This document shows, piece after piece, positions 52,696 to 63,293 of a DNA stretch of 64,000 nt. Each line of letters begins with the position of its first letter. Within the stretch, counting starts at the first letter, position 1. A program made the position numbers and the translations under genes. Below the pieces are notes generated by a model. It was not told the DNA's origin, did not search any database, and saw only the letters and a program-made list of their open reading frames with translations. This stretch comes from Algoriphagus marincola DSM 16067 (GTDB lineage: Bacteria; Bacteroidota; Bacteroidia; Cytophagales; Cyclobacteriaceae): assembly GCF_000429405.1 (NCBI RefSeq), contig NZ_KE386897.1:256031-320030 (forward strand), in the 5' to 3' direction.

Positions 52696-55641
52696 ATGCT
52701 TTCAGACCAACCCAACCTAGTACCTCAATTAGAAAAACTAGCTACTCAACTTGAAGGTAGCCTGCAATTTGATAGACTGAGTCGGACGCTTTATGCTACC
52801 GATGCTTCTGTCTATCGAGAGATGCCGCTTGCCGTTGCCTTTCCAAAAACTGAGTCTGATATACAGAAGCTCATCCAATTTGCTTCAGAAAACGGTACCT
52901 CACTGATTCCCCGAACTGCAGGAACTTCGCTGGCTGGGCAATGTGTGGGAAATGGCATCGTGGTAGATGTGTCGAAGCACTTTACCCAAATTCTTGAATT
53001 CAACAAAGAAGAGCGCTGGGTTCGCGTGCAGCCGGGAGTCGTTCGGGATGAGTTGAACCGTTTTCTCAAGCCTCACGGTCTGTTTTTCAGTCCGATTACT
53101 TCCACAGCCAACCGAGCTATGATTGGCGGTATGGTGGGGAATAATTCCTCGGGAACTACTTCCATTGTCTATGGGGTGACTCGGGACAAGGTAATTTCCC
53201 TGAACACGATTCTCAGCGATGGAAAAAAAGTCGTCTTCGGAGAAATTTCTCAAGACGATTTTGACCGAAAGTGTGGGCAAAAAGATCTGGAAGGAAGTCT
53301 CTATCGGCAGATTTTTGATGAATTAAATAATCCTGAGGTTCGGGAAGAAATCCATTCCCAATTCCCCAAGAAGTCCATCCATCGCCGGAATACAGGCTAT
53401 GCAGTAGATGCATTGCTCAAAGCGGAGCTTTTCGAAGGAAAGGAAAAATTTAATTTCTGTAAACTCCTGGCCGGATCTGAGGGAACCTTGGCTTTCACAA
53501 CCGAAATCAAAATTGCTTTAGACCCACTTCCTGACCCGGTGGACATTGTGGTTGCAGCTCATTTTGAAAGTATTCATGAAAGTATGAAGTCTGCTCAAGT
53601 AGCGATGAAGCATCCTGCTACTGCGGTAGAGCTGATGGATAAAATCATCTTGGACTGTACCAAGGAGAGTATCGAATATTCCAAAAACAGGTACTTCGTT
53701 GAGGGTGACCCTGAAGCAATTTTGATGATTGAGTTTCGGGGTAAAACACTGGAGGAAGCTATTACAAAAGGGGAAGCCTTGATCGCTGATCTAAAGAAAG
53801 CCAATCTAGGCTATGCCTATCCCATCATCGAACCTGAAAAGGTGGCTTCTGCGTGGGCACTCCGAGCGGCCGGTTTGGGTTTGTTGGCAAATATCCCCGG
53901 AGACCCTAAAGCGGTGGCATGCATTGAAGATACGGCCGTTGATATCGATGACCTGGCGGATTACATCGCCGAGTTTGATGAGATGATGGTTGCCTTCAAT
54001 CAAAAGCCGGTGCACTATGCCCACGCTGGGGCTGGGGAGATTCATCTTCGTCCGGTTTTGGATTTGAAGACGCAGGAAGGAGTAGAGGATTTTTACAAAA
54101 TTTCCCGTGCTTCCGCTGATTTGGTGAAGAAATACCAAGGTTCGCTTTCCGGCGAACATGGAGATGGACGGGTTCGGGCAGCCTTTATCCCGCTGATGGT
54201 TGGGGAAAAGAATTATGAACTGTTTCGCAAGATTAAATTCACTTGGGATCCGAAAAATATTTTCAATCCGGGCAAAATCGTGGATGCTGCTCCCATGAAT
54301 CAATTTCTCCGCTATGAGACTGGTATGAAAACACCTGTGCATCAAACGGCTATTGACTTTTCGAATGTGGGAGGAATCCTCCGAATGGCTGAGAAATGTA
54401 ATGGTTCGGGAGACTGTCGCAAACTTCCGGGATCGGGAGGAACGATGTGCCCGAGTTATATGGCGACCCGGAATGAAAAGGACACAGTTAGAGGTAGAGC
54501 AAACACACTTCGGGAGTTTCTGACGCTGGATAAAAAAGAGAACGCTTTTGACCATCCTGAGATCAAAGAAGCTTTAGATCTTTGCCTCAGCTGTAAGGGC
54601 TGTACTGCAGAATGTCCATCTAACGTGGATATGTCCAGTATGAAGGCCGAATTTCTATATCAATACCAGAAGACACACGGAGTTCCGCTTCGCTCCAAAG
54701 CTTTTGCTTATATCAATGAGTTGAATGAATTGGGATCGAAGGTGCCGGGAATTGCCAACTTTTTTTTGAGAAACTCCTTGACAGGAGGATTGATGAAATC
54801 TGTCCTGGGTGTTGCTCCCAAGCGAAACCTACCCGAAATCAGCGGTATCAGCCTTCGAAAGTGGTACAAAAAGCACTACGCTTCCCTTCCAGGACCTTCA
54901 AATAAAATCAAGTCGGTTTATTTCTTTGTGGATGAGTTTACCAATCACAATGACACTGAAATAGGTACAAAAGCTATTTCCCTTTTGAAAAAACTGGGAT
55001 ACGAAGTTAAAATTGTGGATCATCAGGAAAGTGGTCGATCTGCTCTTTCTAAAGGCCTTTTGCAGAAAGCAAAGAAGCATGCGGAGGCCAATGTGCGAAT
55101 TTTTGCTGATTTGGTAGATGGGAATACGCCTTTAATTGGTTTGGAACCTTCTGCTATTTTAAGTTTTCGGGATGAATATCCTAGAATCGTCAGCAAAGAA
55201 TTGGTCAATGCTGCGAAGAAATTGAAGTTTCATGTGCATTTGATTGATGAATTTTTGGGCAAGGAAGTAGCTGCCGGGAATATCAATTCTTCTTCCTTTA
55301 CCGCTCAAACCCAAAAAATAAAGCTTCATGGTCACTGTCATCAAAAGGCGCTTTCTTCTTTGACTTGGACGCAGAAGATACTTTCCCTTCCAGTAAACTA
55401 CAGCGTCGAAACGATCCCAAGTGGCTGTTGTGGAATGGCCGGTAGCTTTGGCTATGAAACTGAGCATTATGAGGTTTCACAGCAGGTAGGGGAGTTGGTA
55501 CTTTTCCCTGCAGTGAGAAACACAGAAGCCGAAACCATCATCGCCGCTCCAGGTACTTCTTGCCGTCATCAGATAGCAGATGGCACCGGACGAAAGGCAA
55601 TGCATCCGGTTGAGATTTTGTGGAAAGCATTGAAAAACTAA
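52696..55641 (+). CDS. FAD-linked oxidase / Fe-S oxidoreductase fusion
   Basis: 981-residue D-lactate- or glycolate-type dehydrogenase. N-terminal FAD_binding_4 domain (IPRTAGTSLAGQCVGNG, residues near 70-86), FAD-linked oxidase C-terminal part (GSLSGEHGDGRVRAAF), 4Fe-4S ferredoxin region (CNGSGDCRKLPG, CLSCKGCTAECPSNVD), and CCG domains (HGHCHQKAL, SGCCGMAGSFG). Probably feeds electrons from a 2-hydroxy acid to the quinone pool. Sequence GCTATTTTTACCC precedes the start. Confidence 0.92.
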   Translation: MLSDQPNLVPQLEKLATQLEGSLQFDRLSRTLYATDASVYREMPLAVAFPKTESDIQKLIQFASENGTSLIPRTAGTSLAGQCVGNGIVVDVSKHFTQILEFNKEERWVRVQPGVVRDELNRFLKPHGLFFSPITSTANRAMIGGMVGNNSSGTTSIVYGVTRDKVISLNTILSDGKKVVFGEISQDDFDRKCGQKDLEGSLYRQIFDELNNPEVREEIHSQFPKKSIHRRNTGYAVDALLKAELFEGKEKFNFCKLLAGSEGTLAFTTEIKIALDPLPDPVDIVVAAHFESIHESMKSAQVAMKHPATAVELMDKIILDCTKESIEYSKNRYFVEGDPEAILMIEFRGKTLEEAITKGEALIADLKKANLGYAYPIIEPEKVASAWALRAAGLGLLANIPGDPKAVACIEDTAVDIDDLADYIAEFDEMMVAFNQKPVHYAHAGAGEIHLRPVLDLKTQEGVEDFYKISRASADLVKKYQGSLSGEHGDGRVRAAFIPLMVGEKNYELFRKIKFTWDPKNIFNPGKIVDAAPMNQFLRYETGMKTPVHQTAIDFSNVGGILRMAEKCNGSGDCRKLPGSGGTMCPSYMATRNEKDTVRGRANTLREFLTLDKKENAFDHPEIKEALDLCLSCKGCTAECPSNVDMSSMKAEFLYQYQKTHGVPLRSKAFAYINELNELGSKVPGIANFFLRNSLTGGLMKSVLGVAPKRNLPEISGISLRKWYKKHYASLPGPSNKIKSVYFFVDEFTNHNDTEIGTKAISLLKKLGYEVKIVDHQESGRSALSKGLLQKAKKHAEANVRIFADLVDGNTPLIGLEPSAILSFRDEYPRIVSKELVNAAKKLKFHVHLIDEFLGKEVAAGNINSSSFTAQTQKIKLHGHCHQKALSSLTWTQKILSLPVNYSVETIPSGCCGMAGSFGYETEHYEVSQQVGELVLFPAVRNTEAETIIAAPGTSCRHQIADGTGRKAMHPVEILWKALKN

Positions 55642-55839
55642 ACAGAAATTAAAATCTTCCTCCTTGCTTCGGATTATTTAGCCAAGTTGATTTTGGCTTT
55701 TTTAAATGGCTAAAAAAGGCATAAAGGCTATTTTTACCCAAATGTCGGGAAAATGTCGGGTCAATTCCGCCCCATTTTCGTCCTAAAGTTTCTCTATTCA
55801 AAACAACTTGCCATGGTCAAACCAAAAATACAATTCACA

Positions 55840-56640
55840 ATGAAGCAACCAGAATTAGGCAAGAAAATCTCAGAATTGAGAAAAGCCAAAGGGCTCACAC
55901 AAGAGGAGTTAGTTGAAAAATGTAATTTGAATGTGCGTACTATTCAGCGCATCGAGGCAGGAGAAGTTACTCCAAGGTCGTACACCGTAAAAGCTTTATT
56001 TGAGGCTTTGGATTTTTCAGGTATAGAAGAAAGATCCCAAAATGAAAGTAAGTTTCAAAATAGTACCTTGGTCTATTTGGGGATTGCAGCAGGTATTATC
56101 TATTTCTTTCTCTCGATTTTTGAAATAGGATATGAGATAGAGTTTTTAGAAGGTAAAGAAGCCATCAGTCGCACAGCTTTCTCACTGATTAAAGTCTTCA
56201 CTTATTTTGGCTACGTATTATTTATGTTTGCTTGGGTCAGGCTAGCCGGTTTTTTTTCAAATTCCTTTTTGAAAATTGCAGCCTGGGCAATGATAGGGGC
56301 TAATCTTATTTGGGGTCTAGTCGATATCCTTGCTTTACAAACTGACTATTTCAACCTGGGAGATTATTACATGGTTAAGATCAGTTCTTTTGGATTTTTT
56401 TATATTTTGTTGGGAATGTCCTTTACTTCCTTCAAAAATCGCTATTCCTTCATCCCTTTGATCGTTGGAGTGCTTACCATAGTAGCTGGAGTTTTTTTGT
56501 TTTCCGGAATTGCAGCTTTTCTGGGCTTGATTCCCCTTACGTTGGGAGAAATCGGACAAATAGGGCTTATGATTTATTTTATAACAAAAATCGGGGGTAA
56601 GTCTTCCCCCGATTCTCAAATCAAAGTATCAGAATTTTAG
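55840..56640 (+). CDS. XRE-type HTH protein with membrane helices
   Basis: About 266 residues. Start at 55840 (MKQPELGKKISELRKAKGLT) is preferred; longer frames only add unconserved residues. HTH near 10-60 (LTQEELVEKCNLNVRTIQRI). C-terminal half has about five to six membrane helices (VYLGIAAGIIYFFLSIFEIG, ILLGMSF, IVGVLTIVAGVFLFSG). Membrane-bound regulators of this style are common in Bacteroidota; targets unknown. Ends 12 bp inside the convergent propeller-regulator gene. Direct repeat AAATGTCGGG lies just upstream (55740-55760). Confidence 0.8.
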   Translation: MKQPELGKKISELRKAKGLTQEELVEKCNLNVRTIQRIEAGEVTPRSYTVKALFEALDFSGIEERSQNESKFQNSTLVYLGIAAGIIYFFLSIFEIGYEIEFLEGKEAISRTAFSLIKVFTYFGYVLFMFAWVRLAGFFSNSFLKIAAWAMIGANLIWGLVDILALQTDYFNLGDYYMVKISSFGFFYILLGMSFTSFKNRYSFIPLIVGVLTIVAGVFLFSGIAAFLGLIPLTLGEIGQIGLMIYFITKIGGKSSPDSQIKVSEF

Positions 56641-59511
56641 GATGAATTCCTGAAGGTTTTCAGAACGCTCCAATTGAATTTTTTTCCGAAGTCTATATCG
56701 GGCAATCTCGACTCCGCGAATCGTGATATTCATCAGATTGGCTATTTCCTTCGATGAAAGATTCATCCTCAAATATGCACTCAATTTGATTTCCTGTGGA
56801 CTAAGATCAGGGAATCTTGACTTGAATCGAGACATAAAATCCCCGTGTACCTCGTCGAAATGCATTTCAAACTGTTCCCAGTCTTTGTCACCGGCAATGT
56901 TTTTTTCAATGCTGGAAATGATCTTTTTGATCTCGTTTTTGACCTCTTGATTTTTACTCTTTTTGATGATGCTGTTGAGATGTGATTTTGTCTGAACGAT
57001 AAAGCCATTTTTATTGATCAAGTGCATCGTAGCTGAGGCCAATTCTTTATTTTTTCCCTGAATTTCAGATTTTAGTTTTTCAGTTTTGAGGCGTTCGATT
57101 TCTTTTTGAGAATCCTGCAAATCACTTTCCTTTTGCTCGATGACTTTGGATTGAGCGGCTTGAATCTTCGCGGTTGTTTTTTTCAATTTTCGATCAGCTA
57201 TACGGAAGAGTAAGTAAAGCAGGGTGATCGTCAATATTGCATAAATTAGGTATGCAAGTGTCGATCGATACCATGGTGGCAATACTTTGAATGTAAACTG
57301 ATCCTCCTGACCGACTTGATCATAGATATTTTTACTACGAACGTGAAGAATATAGTTGCCTTCTCTCAAGTTGGTGTAGGACCTATCCCTTCTGGTAGAC
57401 CATTCGCTAAAGTCATCCTCAAAGCCCTCCAGCCAAAACTGATATTGAGTGGTGTTTTCATTGTTTGGAATAGGATTGCTTGCTTCAAATCTAAAATGAG
57501 CCATTTCATAAGGGACCGTTGTAATTTCCTCATTTGCCTCATTTGAATTTAAGGTGTCGTTGAGCCAGTAATTTCCTTCTGAAATAATGGAGTCTGATAT
57601 TCCCGTAAGATAAACCGATCGAATCATGGTGGGGAATACCGTCGATACTCGGTAGTTCCTATCAAGTTTATACCAAATGAATCCCTCATTGGCAGCAAAT
57701 AGAACTTCATTTGGCCGAATGAGCGATATATTCTGCAAATCATCATTTAAGAAAGGCCTGATCTTATTGAAAATCTGATGATTCTTTTGATAGGTTCCAT
57801 TGATTTGCTTTTCTAAGACTCCTACTTCGTCACTGCCGATATAAAAGATATTACCTGCCGGATCTTCTACCATGCTAGTGGCTAAAAAATCATAATCGAA
57901 ATAAGGCTCAAAATTGGGATCTTTCTCGAATCGATCTGAATCCGAATTATATCGATAAATACCATACTCCGTCGAATAAACAACCTGATTATTGAGCTTC
58001 CACACACTGTTTAGCAAGGTGGTAGGCAATCCAGATTCTATTCCATAATATTTAGACTCTACGGAATCCAAAGCTTCATTAAGGCGAAGTCGATAGACTC
58101 CTTTGTAGCCATGCGCCATCCAAATATCTCCATTGCTGTCCTGTTCGATCAGTCGGGACGATTCATCAAAACCCTTGATTTTCCGAAGGAATCGAGCTGA
58201 TCCATTGGTAAGCTCAAACAGTAGAAGGCCATTGTAGCTACCGCTTATGATAAGATTTGGATGATCTTTCAGGCTTTGAAAATTCCAAATTCCATTTGGC
58301 CCTCCAAGGGATGATATATTCCGATTGTTTACACTAAATGCACCATTATTTTGTGCCGAAAGCAAGAGATTTTGGATCTGCGAAATCTGATAAACTTGCC
58401 CTGTACCACCTGGAATAGGCTCAATCTCCGTTTCGTCTTCTGAGCTTTCTTCTTTTGAAAAAAGGCCATAATTGGTACCAAAGTAGAGTTTATCATCTTT
58501 CAGGTAGGCGTCATATCCTGTTCCTGGAAGACCTGAAAACTGATCAATCAAGCGGAAAGGCAGACTCAATTCTAGTAAGGTGATCCCATTGTTGTGACCT
58601 ATCCAGAGATTTCCGACGGTGTCTTCAAAAAGCGATAGAATTGAATTATTTCTCAACCCTTTTTCTTTGTTCATGCGGAGTAGTATGCGGCCATTCTGGT
58701 CTACTATAAAAATCCCATGTCGCTGCGTACCAAGGGCTATGTTTCCATTTCTAAGCCTAAGCGCACGGTTTATCTGAGTTTCAGATGGTAGATTAATTGG
58801 CCATGATTTGACTTGCCCAGGACTGATTTCAAAAATCCCCTCGTTTTGAGTGAAAACTAAGTGTCGGTTCCCAGCAAGGGAGATAAAGCTTACGACTACT
58901 TTATCACCAAAAAGCTCACTATTATCCATTGAGACCAATTTTCCAGTCTCTAAGGAAAGTAAACCTTTGCCACGTTGATTGACTACCAGGTTATTGTTTG
59001 CAAAGTGAAAACTCTCAAACTCTGACTCTGCTTCCAGAACTTCCTCTAAATCCAGTTTTTTATTGAAAATAAAGATCTCCTCCAGTGTACAGAAAACCAC
59101 CTTGTCCCGGATGAACAAGATCTTCCAAATCTCTTCTAGATTTTGCTTCTCAGTTGGCAACTTTTCCAATAGTGACTGGTATTGGAGCCTTCCTTGAGAA
59201 TTTGCTTTGAAATATCCAAATTCTGCTTGTCCGGATACATATATAGTCCCAAACTCATCAATGGCTACATCCCGTATTTTGGTGCTATTCGGCAAAGAGT
59301 ACCGCCTCCATTCAGTACCATCATATTCCAGGAGTCCAAAGTTATTGGCCACGTAAATCATCCCCGATGTGCTCTGGGTAAAAGCAAAGTTTTGGATACC
59401 TCCCTGATAGTCGTTGGAAGAATAGTATTTCGAAAAAGGGAGACCGGGTACCTGAGCCTGAGCTGCCGATATAGAACCTATCAGAAGGATAATGATAAGC
59501 CGAATGATCAT
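56629..59511 (-). CDS. Two-component-like propeller sensor with LuxR-type HTH
   Basis: 960-residue membrane sensor-regulator. Signal peptide, then a YvrE/two-component beta-propeller (repeats such as DEFGTIYVSGQAEFGYF, EDTVGNLWIGHNNGITLLEL, QDSNGDIWMAHGYKGVYRL), then a Y_Y_Y domain (NTTQYQFWLEGFEDDFSEW), a helix near residue 750 (LAYLIYAILTITLLYLLFRI), a coiled coil, and a C-terminal LuxR-type HTH (LSPQEIKLSAYLRMNLSSKE). Similar proteins act as one-component regulators of carbohydrate genes. Its 3' end overlaps the HTH-membrane gene by 12 bp. Confidence 0.9.
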   Translation of the reverse strand: MIIRLIIILLIGSISAAQAQVPGLPFSKYYSSNDYQGGIQNFAFTQSTSGMIYVANNFGLLEYDGTEWRRYSLPNSTKIRDVAIDEFGTIYVSGQAEFGYFKANSQGRLQYQSLLEKLPTEKQNLEEIWKILFIRDKVVFCTLEEIFIFNKKLDLEEVLEAESEFESFHFANNNLVVNQRGKGLLSLETGKLVSMDNSELFGDKVVVSFISLAGNRHLVFTQNEGIFEISPGQVKSWPINLPSETQINRALRLRNGNIALGTQRHGIFIVDQNGRILLRMNKEKGLRNNSILSLFEDTVGNLWIGHNNGITLLELSLPFRLIDQFSGLPGTGYDAYLKDDKLYFGTNYGLFSKEESSEDETEIEPIPGGTGQVYQISQIQNLLLSAQNNGAFSVNNRNISSLGGPNGIWNFQSLKDHPNLIISGSYNGLLLFELTNGSARFLRKIKGFDESSRLIEQDSNGDIWMAHGYKGVYRLRLNEALDSVESKYYGIESGLPTTLLNSVWKLNNQVVYSTEYGIYRYNSDSDRFEKDPNFEPYFDYDFLATSMVEDPAGNIFYIGSDEVGVLEKQINGTYQKNHQIFNKIRPFLNDDLQNISLIRPNEVLFAANEGFIWYKLDRNYRVSTVFPTMIRSVYLTGISDSIISEGNYWLNDTLNSNEANEEITTVPYEMAHFRFEASNPIPNNENTTQYQFWLEGFEDDFSEWSTRRDRSYTNLREGNYILHVRSKNIYDQVGQEDQFTFKVLPPWYRSTLAYLIYAILTITLLYLLFRIADRKLKKTTAKIQAAQSKVIEQKESDLQDSQKEIERLKTEKLKSEIQGKNKELASATMHLINKNGFIVQTKSHLNSIIKKSKNQEVKNEIKKIISSIEKNIAGDKDWEQFEMHFDEVHGDFMSRFKSRFPDLSPQEIKLSAYLRMNLSSKEIANLMNITIRGVEIARYRLRKKIQLERSENLQEFILKF

Positions 59512-59930
59512 CTGTTATTTTGGGTTTTGGTTAAAGTTAAAAAAAAATGGCATGATGTATATAAAGTTGAGTTGAGTCTATCTCATTTGATCCAAAATAT
59601 GCCATTTTAATCAAAATAAGGTTGGTTTTGGAATAGGCTGTGATGGTTCTGTGAAAATTATTTTAGCTATTTGATGTGTTATTGTGTGGGTTTGGTATTG
59701 GCTTGAAAATGCTTTTTTTCATTTTGGATTTTATCTTAATCAAAAAAAACCTCTGAATTTTCGCAAAGCTACTTTGGAATAAAACACCCAGGGATAAATC
59801 ATGCATCACCAAAGAATCAAGTATGTGATCTTAATTCTTTGATCCAATCAAAACAATTTAAATTTTGTTCGCAGGGTTTGGGAAATTAAAGATAGAGAAA
59901 TTGGATGAAAGAAAAGCTCTGAACTTGATC
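59512..59930. other. Intergenic region, no gene seen
   Basis: AT-rich 419 bp between the propeller-regulator start and the menD stop. It should contain the regulator's promoter and the menD 3' untranslated part. No clear palindromic repeats, RNA gene or terminator stem of note were seen. Confidence 0.6.
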
Positions 59931-61619
59931 TCAACTTCTTAAAAGCTCCTGAGCAATACGTTTTTTTATTCGGCTGATAATCTGTGCATTTTCCCTACTG
60001 ATACTTTCTATCTCAAGGATTTTCGGTTGTGAGCTCTCTAGGTAAAAATCTTGGAGGTAAGCTTCCAATTCCTCGGAATCACGGGCTAATGCATAATCAA
60101 ACCCTTGTTCCATGGCCAAATAGGAAGCATTGAGTGTTTGCTCGGTCTCAAAGTATTCCTCCAACTCCGGTTGCTGCGATGGGCCTTCAATTAGCCTGAA
60201 AATTCCGCCTGCGTGATTATTCAGTAAGATGATCCGCAAGTTGGGAGTAGGATAATTGTTCCAAAAGGCATTACGATCGTAGAAGAAGGCTAAGTCTCCA
60301 GTAATCAAAGTAACAAAGCCATCATTGACCCAAGCTGCTCCAACTGCAGTACTATTGCTGCCATCAATTCCGCTCGTGCCTCTGTTGCAATAGATTTCTT
60401 GAGGTCTTTTTCCCAAAAAGTTCAAGTATCTGACCGCCATGGAATTGGCTACCTGAATTTGTGAGTTTGCAGGAATATATTCTAAAACTCTTTTGAAAGC
60501 AGGATATTCACCAAATTCCTCTTGGTCAAGAAAGTGGAATAAATGATTTCTGACTTTTTCCTCCAAGCCTGACCATTTTTCTTGAAAGGCTTTGTCGCTC
60601 GAAAAGCCTTGTTCCGAAAGCCATTTTAAAAAGAATATAGCATCGCAATCAAGGAACTCAGTCAGACCCTGAAAAGGGTCACGGAGCCCTTGATGAGCTT
60701 GAATATGCCAATGCTCGACTTCATTCTTTCGAAGAAAAAGCTTTAATGATTTAGAAATCACTGATTTCCCGAAACTGATAACCAAGTCTGGTACTAAATC
60801 CTTACTGATGGGCTCGTTTCCTATCCAATGATCATGCAGAGTGACGGAGCCCGAAATCTGATGATTAGAAATCGTATCCGCAACCACTACCAGGTGCTGT
60901 ACTTCGCTAAGTTTCTGAAGAAGTTCAGAAATAGTGGGGTCTGGATTCTGTTGACCCGGTACGATTAGTATTTTTTTGAAAGCATTTAGTTTGGACTTGA
61001 GGTCATCAAGGTCCTCATGGGAAAGGTTTCTTTTACCTTCTCGGACTTGAATAATTGGAAGGTCGGCGGACGCATAGAAAGATTCTCCTTTTTTGGGATA
61101 AAATGGCTCTCGAAGCGGAATGTTGATATGAACAGGCCCCTTAGGACCACTGATGCTCAAATTGATAGCCTCATTGACTATGCGCTGGGCAAACCAAAGT
61201 TGATCTTGGTGCTGAAAGCTATCTGGAAAGTCAAAACTTTCCTTTACATGCTTTCCGTAGACTTTGGTTTGATGAATCGTCTGTCCATCCCACTGATCGA
61301 TCCACTCCGGCGGTCTATCAGCAGTAAGAATAAGTAAGGGGATTTCTTGAAAGAATGCCTCAGAAACAGCCGGGAAATAGTTTAAAGAAGCGGAACCTGA
61401 AGTGCAGACCAAAACTACAGGTTGCATCAGTTGCTGAGCCATTCCCAATGCGATAAATGCCGCGGATCGCTCATCAGAAATTGTTCGTGTCTGGATTTCC
61501 GGATTCCTCGCAAAAGCAAGAGTCAAAGGGGCACAGCGGGAACCAGGAGAAAGAATTGCATGCCGAATGCCTTTTTTCGCACAAATGGCGACTAAATCTA
61601 CGATGGCTTGCATGGTCAA
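59931..61619 (-). CDS. menD: 2-succinyl-5-enolpyruvyl-6-hydroxy-3-cyclohexene-1-carboxylate synthase
   Basis: 562-residue thiamine-diphosphate enzyme of menaquinone synthesis. N-terminal ILSPGSRCAPLTLAFARNPE and SDERSAAFIALGMA (catalytic Glu region), and the ThDP motif ITGDLAFFYDRNAFWNN. Normal size. Starts inside the stop of menF (4 bp overlap), third gene of the operon. Confidence 0.97.
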   Translation of the reverse strand: MTMQAIVDLVAICAKKGIRHAILSPGSRCAPLTLAFARNPEIQTRTISDERSAAFIALGMAQQLMQPVVLVCTSGSASLNYFPAVSEAFFQEIPLLILTADRPPEWIDQWDGQTIHQTKVYGKHVKESFDFPDSFQHQDQLWFAQRIVNEAINLSISGPKGPVHINIPLREPFYPKKGESFYASADLPIIQVREGKRNLSHEDLDDLKSKLNAFKKILIVPGQQNPDPTISELLQKLSEVQHLVVVADTISNHQISGSVTLHDHWIGNEPISKDLVPDLVISFGKSVISKSLKLFLRKNEVEHWHIQAHQGLRDPFQGLTEFLDCDAIFFLKWLSEQGFSSDKAFQEKWSGLEEKVRNHLFHFLDQEEFGEYPAFKRVLEYIPANSQIQVANSMAVRYLNFLGKRPQEIYCNRGTSGIDGSNSTAVGAAWVNDGFVTLITGDLAFFYDRNAFWNNYPTPNLRIILLNNHAGGIFRLIEGPSQQPELEEYFETEQTLNASYLAMEQGFDYALARDSEELEAYLQDFYLESSQPKILEIESISRENAQIISRIKKRIAQELLRS

Positions 61620-62824
61620 TTGTTGACTGTTTGAATGAATTTTCCGATGATATTACATTTCACCTCGGTCTCTTCCCATTCCTTGTCTGGATCGGAATCT
61701 TCGGTCACTCCAGCACCTGCATAGAGAGTAATAGTGTCCTGACTTAGCGAGGCCGTCCGTAGATTGACATAGATGGATGTTTTATTCTCAATGTTGACCG
61801 GTCCGATGAAGCCAGCAAAAAACTTCCTGTCAAAACCTTCATTCGCTTTTAGAAACTCATGCGCCTCTTTTCTCGGCATCCCGCAGACGGCTGAAGTAGG
61901 GTGGAGGAGTTGTAGCATGACTGATCCGAGCTGAGGAAAGTTGGTCTCTTTCATATTCACCCGAAAATCAGATCGAAGATGCAAAAGATTTCCGGCCATG
62001 ACCGTTTTTGGACCATGTTCTTCGTATTCGCGAAGTCTGATTTTCTTAAAACAATCTACAATGTATCGACTGACAAGTGCTTGTTCCTCGATTTCCTTCT
62101 GGGTCCAGGCGGCTGATTTTAAAGGGTTTTCTCCTTGGGCTACTTGAGTGCCAGCAAGGGACATGGTATAAAAATGATCTCCACTGGTCTCGATTAATAT
62201 CTCAGGGCTAGCTCCCATCCAAGTACCTACGTCGGGTAGGTGGAAGAAATTCACAAATGAATTGGGATAGGTGTGGATTAGATTGAGCAAGCTTTTTCCC
62301 AAGTCAAAATCTTCTGTTATTACCAAGGTTTTGGTTCGCGCAGGAACCACTTTCTCCATGGATCCCATTTTGACAGCTTCTATGCTTTTTCGAACTAGCT
62401 CTAGAAAGTGTTCTTTATCTCCTCCGTCTTTTTTGAGTTCTTGTACCGTGATTTTAGGGAAATACTTTTTGGCAAATTGAAGAGATTTATCTCCTTGTTC
62501 AGCAAACTTTTGAATCCATTCGGGTAGGTTGGTTTCGCTTTGATCTTTTGCAAAAGGAACTTTAAAATACTCCTTGGATTCTATAAAAAAGGCCGAATGA
62601 TCGGCTTGATCTTCAAAAGGATGAACTATAAAGCCGGAAGGCACATCTTCGAGAGAAATGTTGACTTTTCTTGCCAGCTTCGAATCATCGAAAACCATTT
62701 CCAACTCATTACTTTTTGGTCTTTTCCATAAAGCAAAAGAACCACCGAATTGGAATCCTGCATGAAGAATTTGCTGAAGAGCCTCGTACTGGGAAATGGA
62801 TTTGGCTGCTAAGGATTCAATCAT
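61616..62824 (-). CDS. menF: Isochorismate synthase
   Basis: 402-residue chorismate-binding enzyme supplying isochorismate to MenD. Chorismate-binding core: FVNFFHLPDVGTWMGASPEI, SLAGTQVAQ, and HPTSAVCGMPRKEAHEFL, EDSDPDKEWEETEVKCNIIGK near the C-terminus. 4-bp overlaps with the genes on both sides. Could be called EntC by similarity, but the MenD context supports menaquinone. Confidence 0.95.
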   Translation of the reverse strand: MIESLAAKSISQYEALQQILHAGFQFGGSFALWKRPKSNELEMVFDDSKLARKVNISLEDVPSGFIVHPFEDQADHSAFFIESKEYFKVPFAKDQSETNLPEWIQKFAEQGDKSLQFAKKYFPKITVQELKKDGGDKEHFLELVRKSIEAVKMGSMEKVVPARTKTLVITEDFDLGKSLLNLIHTYPNSFVNFFHLPDVGTWMGASPEILIETSGDHFYTMSLAGTQVAQGENPLKSAAWTQKEIEEQALVSRYIVDCFKKIRLREYEEHGPKTVMAGNLLHLRSDFRVNMKETNFPQLGSVMLQLLHPTSAVCGMPRKEAHEFLKANEGFDRKFFAGFIGPVNIENKTSIYVNLRTASLSQDTITLYAGAGVTEDSDPDKEWEETEVKCNIIGKFIQTVNN

Positions 62825-63243
62825 TTTTTATCTAAAATAGCCATTGTAATTCTGCTTACGCAGCAAAGGGCCTCTTGTTCGTTGTAGATTTTTATTTCCC
62901 AAACTTGGGTACTTTTTCCTAAATGTATGGCTTTTGCAATGCCTTTTACTCTTCCTGAACGGACAGATTTGAGGTGGTTTGCGTTGATTTCCAATCCAAC
63001 ACAAGTTTGACTTTTCAAATCAATGGTTAAGGAAGCAGCTACGCTTCCCAGCGTCTCTGCTAGCACTACATTCGCTCCCCCGTGTAACAAGCCCATCGGT
63101 TGTTTGGTTCTGCTATCTACGGGCATGGTTGCACATATGAAGTCATCCCCAATTTCTGTAAAAACAATATCCAGATGGCTCACCATGGTGTTTTGACCGC
63201 TTTGGTTGAGCTGTTGCAAGGAAGGCTTTGTTTTAAAAACCAT
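62821..63243 (-). CDS. Hotdog-fold thioesterase, probable DHNA-CoA hydrolase
   Basis: 140-residue PaaI/YbdB-type hotdog protein. Motif LLHGGANVVLAETLGSVAAS with the catalytic Glu, and VGLEINANHLKSVRSG. First gene of the operon with menF and menD; by context it likely is MenI, releasing 1,4-dihydroxy-2-naphthoate from its CoA thioester (inference). Overlaps menF by 4 bp. Confidence 0.87.
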   Translation of the reverse strand: MVFKTKPSLQQLNQSGQNTMVSHLDIVFTEIGDDFICATMPVDSRTKQPMGLLHGGANVVLAETLGSVAASLTIDLKSQTCVGLEINANHLKSVRSGRVKGIAKAIHLGKSTQVWEIKIYNEQEALCCVSRITMAILDKK

Positions 63244-63293
63244 GAATTCTATTGGGAATTGATTTTATTTGAACTTTGACAAAAATATAGAAA

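Noticed and set aside
59512..59930. Possible small RNA or tRNA gene
   Set aside because: No cloverleaf or conserved RNA motif seen.
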